NCBI GenBank assembly: GCA_024698705.1
Contig: JAILQX010000021.1
Span: 1 to 64,000, forward strand
Origin: Lachnospiraceae bacterium
GTDB lineage: Bacteria > Bacillota > Clostridia > Lachnospirales > Lachnospiraceae
Length of the DNA stretch: 64,000 bases
Direction: 5' to 3'
Shown here: piece by piece, positions 42,838-52,675 of the stretch
Layout of the letters: every line of letters begins with the position of its first letter
Position numbering within the stretch: position 1 is the first letter of the stretch
Notes under the pieces: generated by a model
The model's database searches: none
Told to the model about the DNA's origin: nothing
What the model saw: the letters and a program-made list of their open reading frames with translations, nothing else
Position numbers and translations under genes: made by a program

Positions 42838-43175
42838 TGTTTGGATTCTATCTTCTGCTCGCTTTTATAGGCGTTATTGTTGCTGCATTTTCACAGGTGC
42901 TCTTAAAAAAAGGTGCAATGAGACCTCATATCTCATTTATCAGAGATTACCTTAATGCGCCCGTTATATGCGGGTATGGGCTTATGTTTGTCGCCCTTCT
43001 GGCAAGCAATCTTTCATACCGTGGAGTGAATTACATGGCGATACAGGTCATCGAAGCCGTGGGTTACATCCTGGTACCGATCCTTTCTTGTGTTTTCTTT
43101 AAGGAAAAACTCACAAAAAACAAAATAATAGGAATTATCATCATCTTGGCGGGTGTTCTTATCTTCAATATCTGA
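42834..43175 (+). CDS. SMR/EamA-type small membrane transporter subunit, partner
   Basis: A 113-residue protein with four membrane helices: FYLLLAFIGVIVAAFSQVLL, GYGLMFVALLASNLSYRG, VIEAVGYILVPILSCVFFKE and IIGIIIILAGVLIF. ATG 42834 overlaps the previous stop, and AAAGGAGG (42822-42829) serves it. The YRGVNYMAIQVIEAVGYILV region is typical of ArnF/EmrE-like subunits. It forms the second half of the heterodimeric transporter. A hairpin follows at 43203. Confidence 0.8.
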   Translation: MMFGFYLLLAFIGVIVAAFSQVLLKKGAMRPHISFIRDYLNAPVICGYGLMFVALLASNLSYRGVNYMAIQVIEAVGYILVPILSCVFFKEKLTKNKIIGIIIILAGVLIFNI

Positions 43176-43202
43176 ACCGTATGATAATGGATGCCCTTTT
43201 TA

Positions 43203-43221
43203 CCCCGGATCCCATCCGGGG
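43203..43221 (+). terminator. Hairpin terminator after the transporter pair
   Basis: CCCCGGAT (43203-43210) pairs with ATCCGGGG (43214-43221) around CCC, with CTGTTTGT downstream. It lies 27 bases after the transporter stop and before a new promoter. The U-tract is short. Confidence 0.6.
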
Positions 43222-43273
43222 CTGTTTGTACGTGCGTTTTTGTCGGCGGTTTGCGTGTGTATTCCTGTCGGAC

Positions 43274-43302
43274 TTGTACATATCGTATGAAAATGTTATA
43301 AT
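43274..43302 (+). promoter_or_regulatory. Strong sigma-70 promoter for the GH25-rfb operon
   Basis: TTGTAC (43274-43279), a 17-base spacer and a perfect TATAAT (43297-43302). From the transcription start near 43309 there is an 85-base leader to the first ATG. No further clear terminator is seen until at least 62930, so this may drive a very long operon. Confidence 0.75.
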
Positions 43303-43393
43303 CGATAAGACTATGGGTGTCTTTGCCCTGTCACAACAGATTGTTGGGTAAAACATCCGCAAATACAACATATTGATATTTGGAGTATATTCT

Positions 43394-46300
43394 ATGAACA
43401 ACGACGACAGAGATTTTATCGACCTTGACAGCACCCAAAACTGGTCACAGCTTGATGTGAAAAAAGAGTTGGATAACCTCGAGGTCAATGAAGAAACGGG
43501 CGAGAGATATGACTTCGCAAGAGGCTTTACGGAAGATGCGTCTGACGAAGAGGAGAAAAAGGTTCTGCTTGACGGACTGACAAGCGGACTGAATTACATT
43601 CCGGAAGAATTCCTGGTGGCTGCAGATGAAAAGCATGAGGAAGAGTCACGGAACAATATCGAAGAGGAAAAGCCCGATGTGAGCTGGGCTTACAGAGATA
43701 CAGATCACAACGAGGATGTGGATGAGCCATTTATTCCGATCGCAGGTATCAAGGAAGCGGAGAAAGAGGCTGCAAAGCTGAGAGCTGCGGAGGTTAAGGC
43801 CGCCACGGAGAAGGAAGCCGAGATCGAAGCGATCAGACGAAAGAACCTCGAGGAACAGAAGGCAAAGCATGCACAGATCAATGCAAGCGATGCGGCGGTT
43901 CAGGCTAATATCGAGGCCAGAAAGAAAGCCAGGGAAGAAGCGGCTGCTGCTCATGAGGCTGTCATTAAGGCCAATGCGGAAGCACGTAAGGCTGCCATGG
44001 CCCGGGCTGAAAAGGAAATGTACGAGTCAATGCATGACGACGGGACAATGGATATGTTCTCAACGCAGGCACTTGACATAGACGAGATCAACGCCGTAGC
44101 TTCCACAAAGGAAGAAAGAATGTCGGCGGCAATGAAGAATGCTGCACCTGCTGAAGACGGAGAATACGAAGAAGTAGTCAAGGTCGTAAAGAAGAAAAAG
44201 AAGAAACCTCAGGACAGCGCAGCGGCGGAATATGCCGCGTGGGCCGAAGGCGGCGACGATGACGCCCCCCGCGACAAGAAGAGAAGACGTAAAAAACCGG
44301 TAGAAGCAGAGACTGATGAAGAAGAGGAAGAAGATGACGAGTATTACGGCTTCTTCGGTAAGATAGCTAACTTCTTCAGGAATCTTTCGGGACTTGACAT
44401 GCTCGTAGCGGGGACAGGTATCCTTGTCGTACTCGTAGCGATAATCACGGGTATAGTATATTCTTCTTCAAAGGCTACGGAGAAGAAGGTTGAGGAATTT
44501 GCTTACCTGGGACAGAACATGCAAACACTGGGTATCAACGGAAGCAGCCAGCTTGTTGCCATCGCCGATGCGAGAAAACTTCTGGCAAGCGTTGAAGACG
44601 ACGTTGAGCCTGTAGAAGAGGAACCCAAGGAATATGTCGAGAAGGAAGAAGACAGTACGATCTCTGTTACAATGTCGCTGACTTCCGTAAAGAAGGACCT
44701 TAAGATCAAGTTCATCAATGCAAAGACCAAGAAACTTGTAAGTAATCATGAATTCAAGGTTAATATAGAAGACGCAAAGGGCAAAAAATATTCGGCAACG
44801 GATGATGATATGGACGGTATCATTTACTTAAACAGCGTCGTTCCCGGAAAAGCCAAGGTATCAATGGCAGATCTTCCGGATGAAAAGGGCATTACCTACA
44901 GCAAGGAAACCGTAACCGTCAATATCAAGGAAAACCTTGATTACAAGAAGATCGATGTATCCGACGAGATCAAAAATGAGTCTCAGATCAACGCAAAGGC
45001 AGAAGATACGGCTGCGGGACTGGCGACTGAAGGCTCTCTCAAGGATACGGTTGAATGGGTTGAATCAACCGCAACACCCATCGACGGAGAATATATAGCG
45101 ATAAAGAAAAGCGATATCACGGATCCGGCCAAGATCAAACCGTCACCTACCGCAACAAAGACGGCAAAGGTGTACGGCATAACGCCCATGGTAATGAGCG
45201 AAGGCAATTATGCCGGCACAAGAAAGCTTCCCGAACCGTATAAGCTTGTAAGAAATATGGCGTTTGATAATGATGATCCGACTTCGACCGAGACACCTAC
45301 CGAGACGCCCACCGAGACGCCCACCGAGACACCTACCGAGACGCCCACCGAGACACCTACCGCAACACCTGATCTTACGTTGACGGCAGCAGCAAGTGCT
45401 GCAGCAGCAAGCAATGCGGCAGCCAGCGCGGCAGCTGATGCCAGTGCTTCGGCAGCGGCAAATGCCAATGCTACTTCAGCAGCGGCAAGCAATGCAGCAG
45501 CCACCCTTTCGGCTCCGACCAATGCGGCAGCCAGCCAGGCGGCGGCAAGCAAGGCGGCAGCGGCCAATGTATCGGCAACGGCAGCGGCAGCGACCAAAGC
45601 AGCGGCGGCAAGCCCGAAGAATGACACTACAACACCCCTTACCATTAAGGGAGTACAGCTTTATGTAAAGAATGCCGAAGGCAACTTCACAGAAGCCAAG
45701 TATGCGGATTATTACAAATACAATGAATTCTACAGAAAACTGGATCCTGTCAAGGATAAAGGCAGTTATAAGTATACCGGATGGCAGGTGATCGACAACA
45801 ATACATACTATTATGACAAGAACGGCAACCCCGTTACCGGTGAACAGGTAATCCAGGGTGCAAAATACAACTTTGACAGCACCGGAGCACTTGTTAAGGG
45901 CTCGGGAACATTGGGTATAGATGTTTCAAAGTGGAACGGCAATATCAACTGGACAGCCGTAAAGAATTCGGGTGTATCATTTGTCATCATCAGATGCGGT
46001 TACAGAGGCTCTTCAACGGGTGCGCTGGTAGAGGATCCCAAGTTTAAGACCAATGTCAAGGGAGCTACCGATGCAGGACTTAAGGTCGGAATATATTTCT
46101 TCAGCCAGGCAATAACCGATGTTGAAGCGGTTGAAGAGGCTTCAATGACGATAGATCTTATCAATAAATACAAGATATCATATCCGGTATTCCTTGATGT
46201 TGAGGACAGCGGCGGCCGTGGTGATAAGATTGATTCCAACACTCGTACGGCCATAATCCAGGCATATTGTCAGACACTGAAGAACAGCGGATATACATCA

Positions 46301-46498
46301 GGTGTTTATGCCAACAAGTCATGGTTGAACAATAAGATGAACGTTGGTTCACTCAGTGCATACAAGATATGGCTTGCCCAGTACAATACCGAAGTGACCT
46401 ATACAGGCAGATATGACATGTGGCAGTATTCATCAAAGGGTTCTGTCGGCGGCATAAGCGGTAATACCGATATGAACCTGAGTTACCTCGGATATTAA
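43394..46498 (+). CDS. Large membrane-anchored GH25 lysozyme-like protein
   Basis: A 1034-residue type II membrane protein. The first 330 residues are charged, with a coiled-coil AEKEAAKLRAAEVKAATEKE-type stretch and KKKKKP patches, and are probably cytoplasmic. One membrane helix lies at about 335-355 (MLVAGTGILVVLVAIITGIV). A beta-sandwich domain (about 425-520) resembles a CnaB-like fold, then six ETPT repeats and a long Ala/Ser-rich linker. A choline-binding-like repeat (GWQVIDNNTYYYDKNGNP) precedes the GH25 domain (about 830-1034). GH25 residues are GIDVSKWNG and VFLDVED (catalytic D-x-E). ATG 43394 follows GGAG. It is likely a wall hydrolase anchored outside the membrane. A smaller paralogue lies at 48476. 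Confidence 0.88.
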   Translation: MNNDDRDFIDLDSTQNWSQLDVKKELDNLEVNEETGERYDFARGFTEDASDEEEKKVLLDGLTSGLNYIPEEFLVAADEKHEEESRNNIEEEKPDVSWAYRDTDHNEDVDEPFIPIAGIKEAEKEAAKLRAAEVKAATEKEAEIEAIRRKNLEEQKAKHAQINASDAAVQANIEARKKAREEAAAAHEAVIKANAEARKAAMARAEKEMYESMHDDGTMDMFSTQALDIDEINAVASTKEERMSAAMKNAAPAEDGEYEEVVKVVKKKKKKPQDSAAAEYAAWAEGGDDDAPRDKKRRRKKPVEAETDEEEEEDDEYYGFFGKIANFFRNLSGLDMLVAGTGILVVLVAIITGIVYSSSKATEKKVEEFAYLGQNMQTLGINGSSQLVAIADARKLLASVEDDVEPVEEEPKEYVEKEEDSTISVTMSLTSVKKDLKIKFINAKTKKLVSNHEFKVNIEDAKGKKYSATDDDMDGIIYLNSVVPGKAKVSMADLPDEKGITYSKETVTVNIKENLDYKKIDVSDEIKNESQINAKAEDTAAGLATEGSLKDTVEWVESTATPIDGEYIAIKKSDITDPAKIKPSPTATKTAKVYGITPMVMSEGNYAGTRKLPEPYKLVRNMAFDNDDPTSTETPTETPTETPTETPTETPTETPTATPDLTLTAAASAAAASNAAASAAADASASAAANANATSAAASNAAATLSAPTNAAASQAAASKAAAANVSATAAAATKAAAASPKNDTTTPLTIKGVQLYVKNAEGNFTEAKYADYYKYNEFYRKLDPVKDKGSYKYTGWQVIDNNTYYYDKNGNPVTGEQVIQGAKYNFDSTGALVKGSGTLGIDVSKWNGNINWTAVKNSGVSFVIIRCGYRGSSTGALVEDPKFKTNVKGATDAGLKVGIYFFSQAITDVEAVEEASMTIDLINKYKISYPVFLDVEDSGGRGDKIDSNTRTAIIQAYCQTLKNSGYTSGVYANKSWLNNKMNVGSLSAYKIWLAQYNTEVTYTGRYDMWQYSSKGSVGGISGNTDMNLSYLGY
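45290..45361 (+). repeat. Six tandem 12-base repeats coding ETPT
   Basis: Six units of GAGACNCCNACC (45290-45361) encode ETPT. They form the start of a Thr/Pro- then Ala/Ser-rich linker between the beta-sandwich and the GH25 domain. Confidence 0.9.
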
Positions 46499-46516
46499 TA
46501 AAAAACGGAGAAGATT

Positions 46517-47596
46517 ATGAGAACATATTTGGTAACCGGAGGAGCCGGATTTATCGGTTCCAACTACATTCATTACATGTTTAAGAAGTATGGTGACAGC
46601 ATAAGGATAATCAATGTTGATGTGCTCACCTACGCAGGAAACCTTGAGAATCTCAAGGATGTGGAAAACAGGGATAATTATATCTTTATCAAGGCTGACA
46701 TCACCGATAAGGATGCGATCTCAAAAATATTTGAGACCTATGATATAGACCGCGTGGTGCATTTTGCGGCAGAAAGCCATGTTGACAGATCCATCAAAAA
46801 TCCCGAGGTTTTTGTGCAGACAAACGTACTTGGTACGGCGGTCATGCTAAACAGCGCAAAGGCGGCATGGGAACTGCCTGACGGCGGATATAAGCCTGAT
46901 AAGCGATTCCTGCATGTATCCACGGATGAGGTGTACGGATCTCTTACAAATGACGATGAGTATTTCTACGAAACAACTCCCTATGCGCCGCACAGCCCTT
47001 ATTCGGCAAGCAAGGCGGGCTCGGATATGCTTGTAAAGGCTTATATGGACACGTACAAGTTCCCGGCCAATATAACCAACTGTTCCAACAATTACGGACC
47101 TTATCAGTTCCCGGAGAAGCTGATACCGCTGATGATCAACAATTGCCTTCAGGGAAAGAACCTGCCTGTATACGGTGACGGCAAAAATGTACGTGACTGG
47201 CTTTATGTTGAGGATCACGCCAAAGCCATCGACATGGTCCAGGAGCAGGGAAGACTGTTTGAAACCTATAACATAGGCGGACACAATGAAAAGCAGAACA
47301 TCGAGATCATCAATATCATCATAGAGACACTGAGGGAAATACTTCCCGATTCGGATCCCAGAAAAGCTCACATCACAAAGGATCTGATCACGTATGTGGA
47401 AGACAGGAAGGGGCACGACAGACGCTATGCGATCGCGCCCGATAAGATAGGCGCTGAGATAGGTTGGAAGCCCGAGACCATGTTTAAGGAAGGCATAAAG
47501 CTTACCATAAAATGGTATATCGAGCATGAGGAATGGATGAAAAACGTGACCAGCGGCGATTATCAGAAGTATTACAGCGAAATGTACAAGGATTAA
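46517..47596 (+). CDS. rfbB: dTDP-glucose 4,6-dehydratase
   Basis: A 359-residue NAD-dependent dehydratase, the second step of dTDP-L-rhamnose synthesis. The NAD site is [19 protein letters not shown] (residues 4-22), [13 protein letters not shown] is family-specific, HVSTDEVYG (about 133) carries the Thr-Asp-Glu catalytic residues, and [15 protein letters not shown] (about 160) gives the YxxxK pair. [17 protein letters not shown] confirms RmlB. The usual length is 320-360. GGAG precedes ATG 46517. It is followed by rfbA. Confidence 0.96.
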   Translation: MRTYLVTGGAGFIGSNYIHYMFKKYGDSIRIINVDVLTYAGNLENLKDVENRDNYIFIKADITDKDAISKIFETYDIDRVVHFAAESHVDRSIKNPEVFVQTNVLGTAVMLNSAKAAWELPDGGYKPDKRFLHVSTDEVYGSLTNDDEYFYETTPYAPHSPYSASKAGSDMLVKAYMDTYKFPANITNCSNNYGPYQFPEKLIPLMINNCLQGKNLPVYGDGKNVRDWLYVEDHAKAIDMVQEQGRLFETYNIGGHNEKQNIEIINIIIETLREILPDSDPRKAHITKDLITYVEDRKGHDRRYAIAPDKIGAEIGWKPETMFKEGIKLTIKWYIEHEEWMKNVTSGDYQKYYSEMYKD

Positions 47597-47616
47597 ACGG
47601 GGTAAAACAGCGGCAA

Positions 47617-48486
47617 ATGAAAGGTATCATACTCGCCGGGGGTTCCGGCACAAGACTATATCCACTTACAAAGGCTATTTCAAAGCAGATAATGCCGGTT
47701 TATGACAAGCCGATGATATACTATCCGTTAAGCACACTCATGCTGGCGGATATAAGGGAAATACTTATCATCTCAACACCCAGGGATCTGCCCGTATTCA
47801 GGGAACAGCTGGGTGACGGCAGCCAGCTTGGCTTACGTCTGGAATATGCCGTACAGGAGAGTCCGAGAGGACTTGCGGATGCATTTATCATAGGCAGGGA
47901 TTTTATCGGCAGTGACAATGTCGCACTTGTGCTCGGCGACAATATTTTCTATGGACAGAGCTTCTCAAAGATGCTCAGAAACGTTGCTTCAAGAGAAAAG
48001 GGAGCAACCATATTCGGATACTACGTAAGAGATCCCAGGGAATACGGAGTTGTTGAATTTGATGAAAACGGGAAGGCTGTTTCGATCGAAGAAAAGCCGG
48101 CTAACCCGAAGAGCAACTATGCCGTTCCGGGGCTCTATTTCTATGACAATGACGTGGTTGAGATAGCGCGCAACGTAAAGCCTTCCGCAAGGGGTGAAAT
48201 CGAGATCACATCGGTCAACAATGAATACCTTAACAGGGGTATGCTCAGTGTTGAGACGATGGGCCGAGGATTTGCGTGGCTTGATACAGGAAACCATGAT
48301 TCGCTTTTGGATGCGGCTAATTTTGTTGCGGCATTTCAGAAGAGACAGGGCCTTTACATTTCCTGCATAGAGGAGATAGCGTTCAAACGCGGATTCATAG
48401 ATAAGGAACAACTGCTTAAACTTGCCGAACCGCTTATGAAGACGGATTACGGTAAATATATGGTAGAGGTTGCCAATGGACTTTAA
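47617..48486 (+). CDS. rfbA: Glucose-1-phosphate thymidylyltransferase
   Basis: A 289-residue nucleotidyltransferase, the first step of dTDP-L-rhamnose synthesis. [20 protein letters not shown] (residues 2-21) is the nucleotide-binding signature, [20 protein letters not shown] follows, and [18 protein letters not shown] (about 105) and [19 protein letters not shown] (about 160) identify RmlA. I chose ATG 47617 because its product begins exactly at the family start; the frame remains open further upstream. Its end overlaps the next gene by 11 bases. Confidence 0.96.
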   Translation: MKGIILAGGSGTRLYPLTKAISKQIMPVYDKPMIYYPLSTLMLADIREILIISTPRDLPVFREQLGDGSQLGLRLEYAVQESPRGLADAFIIGRDFIGSDNVALVLGDNIFYGQSFSKMLRNVASREKGATIFGYYVRDPREYGVVEFDENGKAVSIEEKPANPKSNYAVPGLYFYDNDVVEIARNVKPSARGEIEITSVNNEYLNRGMLSVETMGRGFAWLDTGNHDSLLDAANFVAAFQKRQGLYISCIEEIAFKRGFIDKEQLLKLAEPLMKTDYGKYMVEVANGL

Positions 48487-49822
48487 GCTTGTCAGGACAG
48501 GTATATTGATCGTATTGCTGTGCGCATTGACGATCCTTCTGGTTGTACTTGGTTCCAACGGTATGCTTGGCAAAAAGCAGCAAAGTACAGATGCTGTTCA
48601 GACCACAGCAGACACACAGGAAACCGCGGCACAGCCTTTGGATTACAGCGCATGGATGGCTGACGAGACGTTTTTTGACGAAGAAAAGCTCGGAGACGGC
48701 AAATATGAGGTTGCCGAGGAGAAGTTTGCTACATTTAAGGTGTCCAGCGTGGACAAGGACTTAAGGATAGTCGTCATGGACGATAAAGGCGAGTTGATCT
48801 CGGGCAGAAAGTTCAAGGTAAGCGTGGCAGGTCTGGGCGATTACACCGATGATGACAGAGACGGTATGGTATTTATCGAGGATGTCAGACCCGGAGATTA
48901 CAGCGTATCGCTTGGAAGCGTGATGGGATATACGGTTCCCGAGAAACCTGCAAGCGTGACCGTAAAAGCGAGTATAGAATACAAGGCGATAGCGGATATT
49001 TCATATCTGATCAAGACCGAGGCGGATATAGATGCGGAGGCCGAGGACAGTGCGGTCAGCGATGCCGGAGAGGAAACCACCGGTAATTCGGGAATAAAGA
49101 CCGTTGAAGGTGCGGTATTTGGTATAGACGTATCCAAGTATAACGGCGAGATAGACTGGGAAAGAGTCAAGGATGAAGGCGTAAAGTACGCTATAGTAAG
49201 ATGCGGCTACAGAGGTTCTGTTACGGGAGCGATCGTAGAGGATCCTTATTTCAGGGCAAATATGGAAGGCGCCATAAGAGCCGGAGTACCCGTGGGCGTG
49301 TATTTCTTTACGCAGGCCGTTGATGAGAGAGAAGCCGTAGAAGAAGCCAGCGCGGTAATGAGCCTGATACACGAATACAAGATAACCTATCCCGTGTTCA
49401 TAGACAGTGAGTCTGCGGGAGGCAACGGAAGAGCCGATGCTCTTGGCGTAAAGGACAGATCAAAAGTGCTTCAGGCATTTTGCGAAACAATAAGAAGCGG
49501 TGGATATACCGCGGGAATATACGCAAGTAAGAACTGGTTCAACAAAAAACTTGATGTTTCCAAACTGAGTGCGGACAACGTGACATGGCTGGCCGAGTAT
49601 GCCGACAAACCGAGCTACGGAGGTACATATCAGCTGTGGCAGTACAGCTCAGCCGGAAGGATCCCGGGCATAGAGGGAAGAGTTGACATGAACATCAGTT
49701 ATCTGGATGTCAGTGGATCTGACAAGGCAACGGATAATAAAGATAAAAACAAGGATAAAAGCAATACGGACAAAGATAAGGAAGATAGCGAAGATGGGCA
49801 GGATAACGGTAGAGACATGTGA
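48476..49822 (+). CDS. Membrane-anchored GH25 lysozyme-like protein, smaller paralogue
   Basis: A 448-residue type II membrane protein. Residues about 5-26 form a membrane anchor ([20 protein letters not shown]). A CnaB-like beta-sandwich follows (about 70-180), homologous to that of the larger GH25 protein: [20 protein letters not shown], then [19 protein letters not shown]. The GH25 domain spans about 215-420, with [32 protein letters not shown] and the D-x-E pair in [12 protein letters not shown] Lys/Asp-rich tail ends it. AGAGG precedes ATG 48476, inside the end of rfbA, and its own end overlaps rfbC. Thus a wall hydrolase is translationally coupled into the rhamnose operon. Confidence 0.9.
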   Translation: MDFKLVRTGILIVLLCALTILLVVLGSNGMLGKKQQSTDAVQTTADTQETAAQPLDYSAWMADETFFDEEKLGDGKYEVAEEKFATFKVSSVDKDLRIVVMDDKGELISGRKFKVSVAGLGDYTDDDRDGMVFIEDVRPGDYSVSLGSVMGYTVPEKPASVTVKASIEYKAIADISYLIKTEADIDAEAEDSAVSDAGEETTGNSGIKTVEGAVFGIDVSKYNGEIDWERVKDEGVKYAIVRCGYRGSVTGAIVEDPYFRANMEGAIRAGVPVGVYFFTQAVDEREAVEEASAVMSLIHEYKITYPVFIDSESAGGNGRADALGVKDRSKVLQAFCETIRSGGYTAGIYASKNWFNKKLDVSKLSADNVTWLAEYADKPSYGGTYQLWQYSSAGRIPGIEGRVDMNISYLDVSGSDKATDNKDKNKDKSNTDKDKEDSEDGQDNGRDM

Positions 49823-50363
49823 TATAGAAGGTCTTAAAGTGATCGCACCGGAGGTACACGGAGACGAGAGAGGATATTTTATAGAGACCTACCAGTACAA
49901 TGATTTTAAAGCGGCAGGTATCAATGACATATTTGTTCAGGACAATCAGTCATCATCTGTGAAAAATGTCTTAAGGGGTCTTCATTTCCAGATAAATTAC
50001 CCGCAGTCAAAGCTTGTCAGAGTCATAAAGGGCGAGGTTTATGATGTCGCCGTGGATCTGAGAGAGGGCTCAAAAACCTATGGAAAATGGTTCGGAGTAG
50101 TGCTTTCTGCGGAAAATAAGAAACAGTTCTATGTGCCCAAGGGCTTTGCGCACGGATTTTATGTAATGAGCGATGTGGCGGAATTTGTATACAAGGTATC
50201 TGATTTCTACCATCCGGGAGATGAGGGCGGTTTGATGTACAATGATCCCGATCTTCATATCGAATGGCCTTTTGACGAAAATTGTGAATTGATACTTTCG
50301 GCTAAGGATAAGGTTCATCCTTCATTTGAGGAGTACAAAAAGGAAAGAGGTATCAACCTTTAG
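49794..50363 (+). CDS. rfbC: dTDP-4-dehydrorhamnose 3,5-epimerase
   Basis: A 189-residue cupin-fold epimerase, the third step of dTDP-L-rhamnose synthesis. GLKVIAPEVHGDERGYFIET (about 12-31), QDNQSSSVKNVLRGLHFQ with the catalytic His (about 50-67), KLVRVIKGEVYDVAVDLR and FYVPKGFAHGFYVMSD confirm RmlC. The ATG at 49794 lies 29 bases inside the GH25 gene; an upstream open frame would add about 29 basic residues without a ribosome site. rfbD, the final reductase, is not found in this window. Confidence 0.95.
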   Translation: MGRITVETCDIEGLKVIAPEVHGDERGYFIETYQYNDFKAAGINDIFVQDNQSSSVKNVLRGLHFQINYPQSKLVRVIKGEVYDVAVDLREGSKTYGKWFGVVLSAENKKQFYVPKGFAHGFYVMSDVAEFVYKVSDFYHPGDEGGLMYNDPDLHIEWPFDENCELILSAKDKVHPSFEEYKKERGINL

Positions 50364-50372
50364 AGGCAGTGT

Positions 50373-51380
50373 ATGAAGAAGCTGAGTATCGGAAAATACA
50401 TAACCAAACCGGTGGGGATCGCCATTTTTGCGACGATCATGACCATCCTTGCGCTCACGATCGGTTTTCATCATAATCCCTATGCGGATCCATCGGATGA
50501 GCTCACCAAAAAGATCATTGCCATATCGATCATAGCAGTGGCGGTTATGGCTTTTATTTTCCTGTACGATAAAATAACGGTTTTGCCTCTGGAATTGTGG
50601 CAGAACAGGAACCTTATCTGGAAGCTGGCTCGCAATGATTTCAAAAAGCGTTATGCCGGATCGTCTCTGGGTGCGTTATGGGCCATGATACAGCCTGTTG
50701 TCACGGTCGCGATGTATTATGTCGTATTTGACATCATCATGGGGGCGGGAGCTCAGGTGGGAGCCAGGGCGACTAAGATACCCTATGTATTGTTCCTGAC
50801 AGCCGGACTTGTGCCATGGTTTTATTTTTCCGAGGCTCTCAACAACGGTACCCAGGCACTTATCGAATATTCTTATCTGGTCAAGAAGGTTGTCTTCAAG
50901 ATAAGCATCCTTCCGATCATCAAGGTCATAGCAGCGACCTTCATCCATATCTTCTTTGTATTGGTGATGCTGGTTATCGCGGCATACTATGGCTTTTATC
51001 CCACTGTTTATACGATACAGATAGTTTATTACAGCATATGCACGTTCATTTTCGTGCTGGCTTTGTGTTACTCGACATGTGCGATCATGGTATTCTTCAA
51101 GGATATAGCGCAGATCATCAACATTCTGCTTCAGATAGGGATGTGGGCGACCCCCATATTGTGGAATATAGAGGGCTTTGATGAGAGCATACAGATGTAT
51201 ATCAAGATCAATCCTCTTGTATATATAGTAAACGGTTACAGAAGTGCTTTGTGCGAGCGCACATGGTTTTTCGAAGATTTTTATTCGACGGTTTATTTCT
51301 GGATATTTACAGTGGTACTGTTCGGGATAGGCTGTCTAATATTTAAGAGACTGAAGCCGCATTTTGCGGATGTGCTGTAG
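50373..51380 (+). CDS. Polysaccharide ABC transporter permease (Wzm/TagG-like)
   Basis: A 335-residue ABC-2 permease. Residues about 10-70 add two extra N-terminal helices to the usual six-helix core. WQNRNLIWKLARNDFKKRYA (about 76-95) is the characteristic cytoplasmic entry, followed by GSSLGALWAMIQPVVTVAMY. The end has MWATPILWNIEGF and NPLVYIVNGYRSALCER, typical of Wzm/TagG. It exports undecaprenyl-linked polysaccharide or teichoic acid together with the ATPase encoded next. GAGGCAG precedes ATG 50373, 9 bases after rfbC. Confidence 0.92.
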   Translation: MKKLSIGKYITKPVGIAIFATIMTILALTIGFHHNPYADPSDELTKKIIAISIIAVAVMAFIFLYDKITVLPLELWQNRNLIWKLARNDFKKRYAGSSLGALWAMIQPVVTVAMYYVVFDIIMGAGAQVGARATKIPYVLFLTAGLVPWFYFSEALNNGTQALIEYSYLVKKVVFKISILPIIKVIAATFIHIFFVLVMLVIAAYYGFYPTVYTIQIVYYSICTFIFVLALCYSTCAIMVFFKDIAQIINILLQIGMWATPILWNIEGFDESIQMYIKINPLVYIVNGYRSALCERTWFFEDFYSTVYFWIFTVVLFGIGCLIFKRLKPHFADVL

Positions 51381-51388
51381 GTATTGAT

Positions 51389-52675
51389 ATGGCAGATACG
51401 GGCAAGAGAGACAATTCAAGAGAAGTGGCCATCTGTGCCGAAAATATCACCAAGATGTACAAACTCTATGACAAACCGGGAGACCGTGTCAAAGAGGCCC
51501 TTGGTTTTTCGCGCAAAAAGAAGGCCAAGGAGCATTATGCCCTGACTGACGTGGATCTGACCATCTATAAGGGCGAGACTGTCGGGATAATAGGGACCAA
51601 CGGCTCCGGCAAATCGACGATCTTAAAGATCATCACCGGAGTACTCAACCCCACCAAGGGCAATATAAGTGTAAACGGAAGGATAAGTGCGCTTCTCGAG
51701 CTCGGAGCGGGCTTTAACATGGAGTACAACGGCATTGAGAACATATATCTCAACGGTACGATGATGGGCTTCTCAAAGAAGGAAATAGACGATAAGCTTG
51801 AAGATATCCTTGCATTTGCCGACATAGGCGAGTATGTTTATCAGCCGTGCAAGACCTATTCGAGCGGTATGTTCGTGCGACTTGCATTTGCCGTTGCGAT
51901 CAATATAGAGCCGGAAATACTCATAGTTGATGAGGCACTTTCGGTCGGAGACGTATTTTTCCAGGCAAAATGCTACCATAAATTTGATGAATTCAAGGCG
52001 GCGGGCAAGACGATATTGTTCGTAAGCCATGACCTGAGCTCGATAGCAAAGTACTGCGACAGAGTGGTGCTTCTCAACAAAGGCGTTAAGCTTGATGAGG
52101 GCGAGCCCAAGAAAATGATAGATATATACAAGCAGGTGCTCGTCGGGCAGTATCAGGTTGACCGGGATGATGAGCATAACCTCCTCGATGACGATGAGGT
52201 CAAAGCAAAGGCCGCACTCGGTTCCGTCAATCCGGAGCTTCTCGAATACGGCACGATGGCTGCGAAGATCAGCAATTATTATGTGACAGACAAGTCCGGA
52301 ACAGTGACAACAGCCGTGATAAAAGGCGAGAAATGGACATTGCACTACGATGTGGAATTTACGGAGAATATAAAGGCTCCGATATTTGCATTTACAATAA
52401 AGACGATCAGGGGAACAGAGGTGACCGGTACAAATTCGATGTTTGAGAGGGCTTTTCTTGACGGAGTCAGGAAGGGAACGAAAAAAACGGTCACATTTAC
52501 ACAGAACATGGATCTTCAAGGCGGAGAATACCTTTTAAGCCTCGGAGTTACTGGATATGAAGATGATAAATTCCAGGTTTATCACAGGTTATACGATGTT
52601 CTGAACGTTACGGTCATATCCGACAAGGACACGGTCGGATATTTTGACATGAATTCAAAGGTGGAAGTTAAGTAA
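51389..52675 (+). CDS. Polysaccharide ABC transporter ATPase with C-terminal substrate-binding domain (Wzt-like)
   Basis: A 428-residue ATPase. Walker A is GIIGTNGSGKSTILKIITG (about 64-82), the signature is TYSSGMFVRLAFAVA (about 156), and Walker B is EILIVDEALSVGD (about 172). The distinctive Wzt C-terminal domain occupies about 285-428 (KISNYYVTDKSGTVTTAVIK, GGEYLLSLGVTGYEDD). In E. coli O9a this domain binds the chain-terminating group of the glycan. Its presence implies a capped polymer. The stop overlaps the start of the next gene, a methyltransferase-kinase fusion, by one base. Confidence 0.93.
   Translation: MADTGKRDNSREVAICAENITKMYKLYDKPGDRVKEALGFSRKKKAKEHYALTDVDLTIYKGETVGIIGTNGSGKSTILKIITGVLNPTKGNISVNGRISALLELGAGFNMEYNGIENIYLNGTMMGFSKKEIDDKLEDILAFADIGEYVYQPCKTYSSGMFVRLAFAVAINIEPEILIVDEALSVGDVFFQAKCYHKFDEFKAAGKTILFVSHDLSSIAKYCDRVVLLNKGVKLDEGEPKKMIDIYKQVLVGQYQVDRDDEHNLLDDDEVKAKAALGSVNPELLEYGTMAAKISNYYVTDKSGTVTTAVIKGEKWTLHYDVEFTENIKAPIFAFTIKTIRGTEVTGTNSMFERAFLDGVRKGTKKTVTFTQNMDLQGGEYLLSLGVTGYEDDKFQVYHRLYDVLNVTVISDKDTVGYFDMNSKVEVK

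Noticed and set aside
46847-47527. A 226-codon minus-strand open frame over rfbB
   Set aside because: rfbB is certain on the + strand; the antisense frame shows no motif.
47533-47616. Upstream extension of rfbA overlapping rfbB
   Set aside because: The extra 28 residues have no similarity to RfbA, whose N-terminus begins at ATG 47617.
49707-49793. Upstream extension of rfbC
   Set aside because: The added residues are a Lys/Arg/Ile-rich shadow of the Lys/Asp tail of the GH25 protein; RfbC begins at 49794.
51773-52519. A 248-codon minus-strand open frame over the Wzt gene
   Set aside because: Shadow of a certain ATPase gene; no ribosome site or family.
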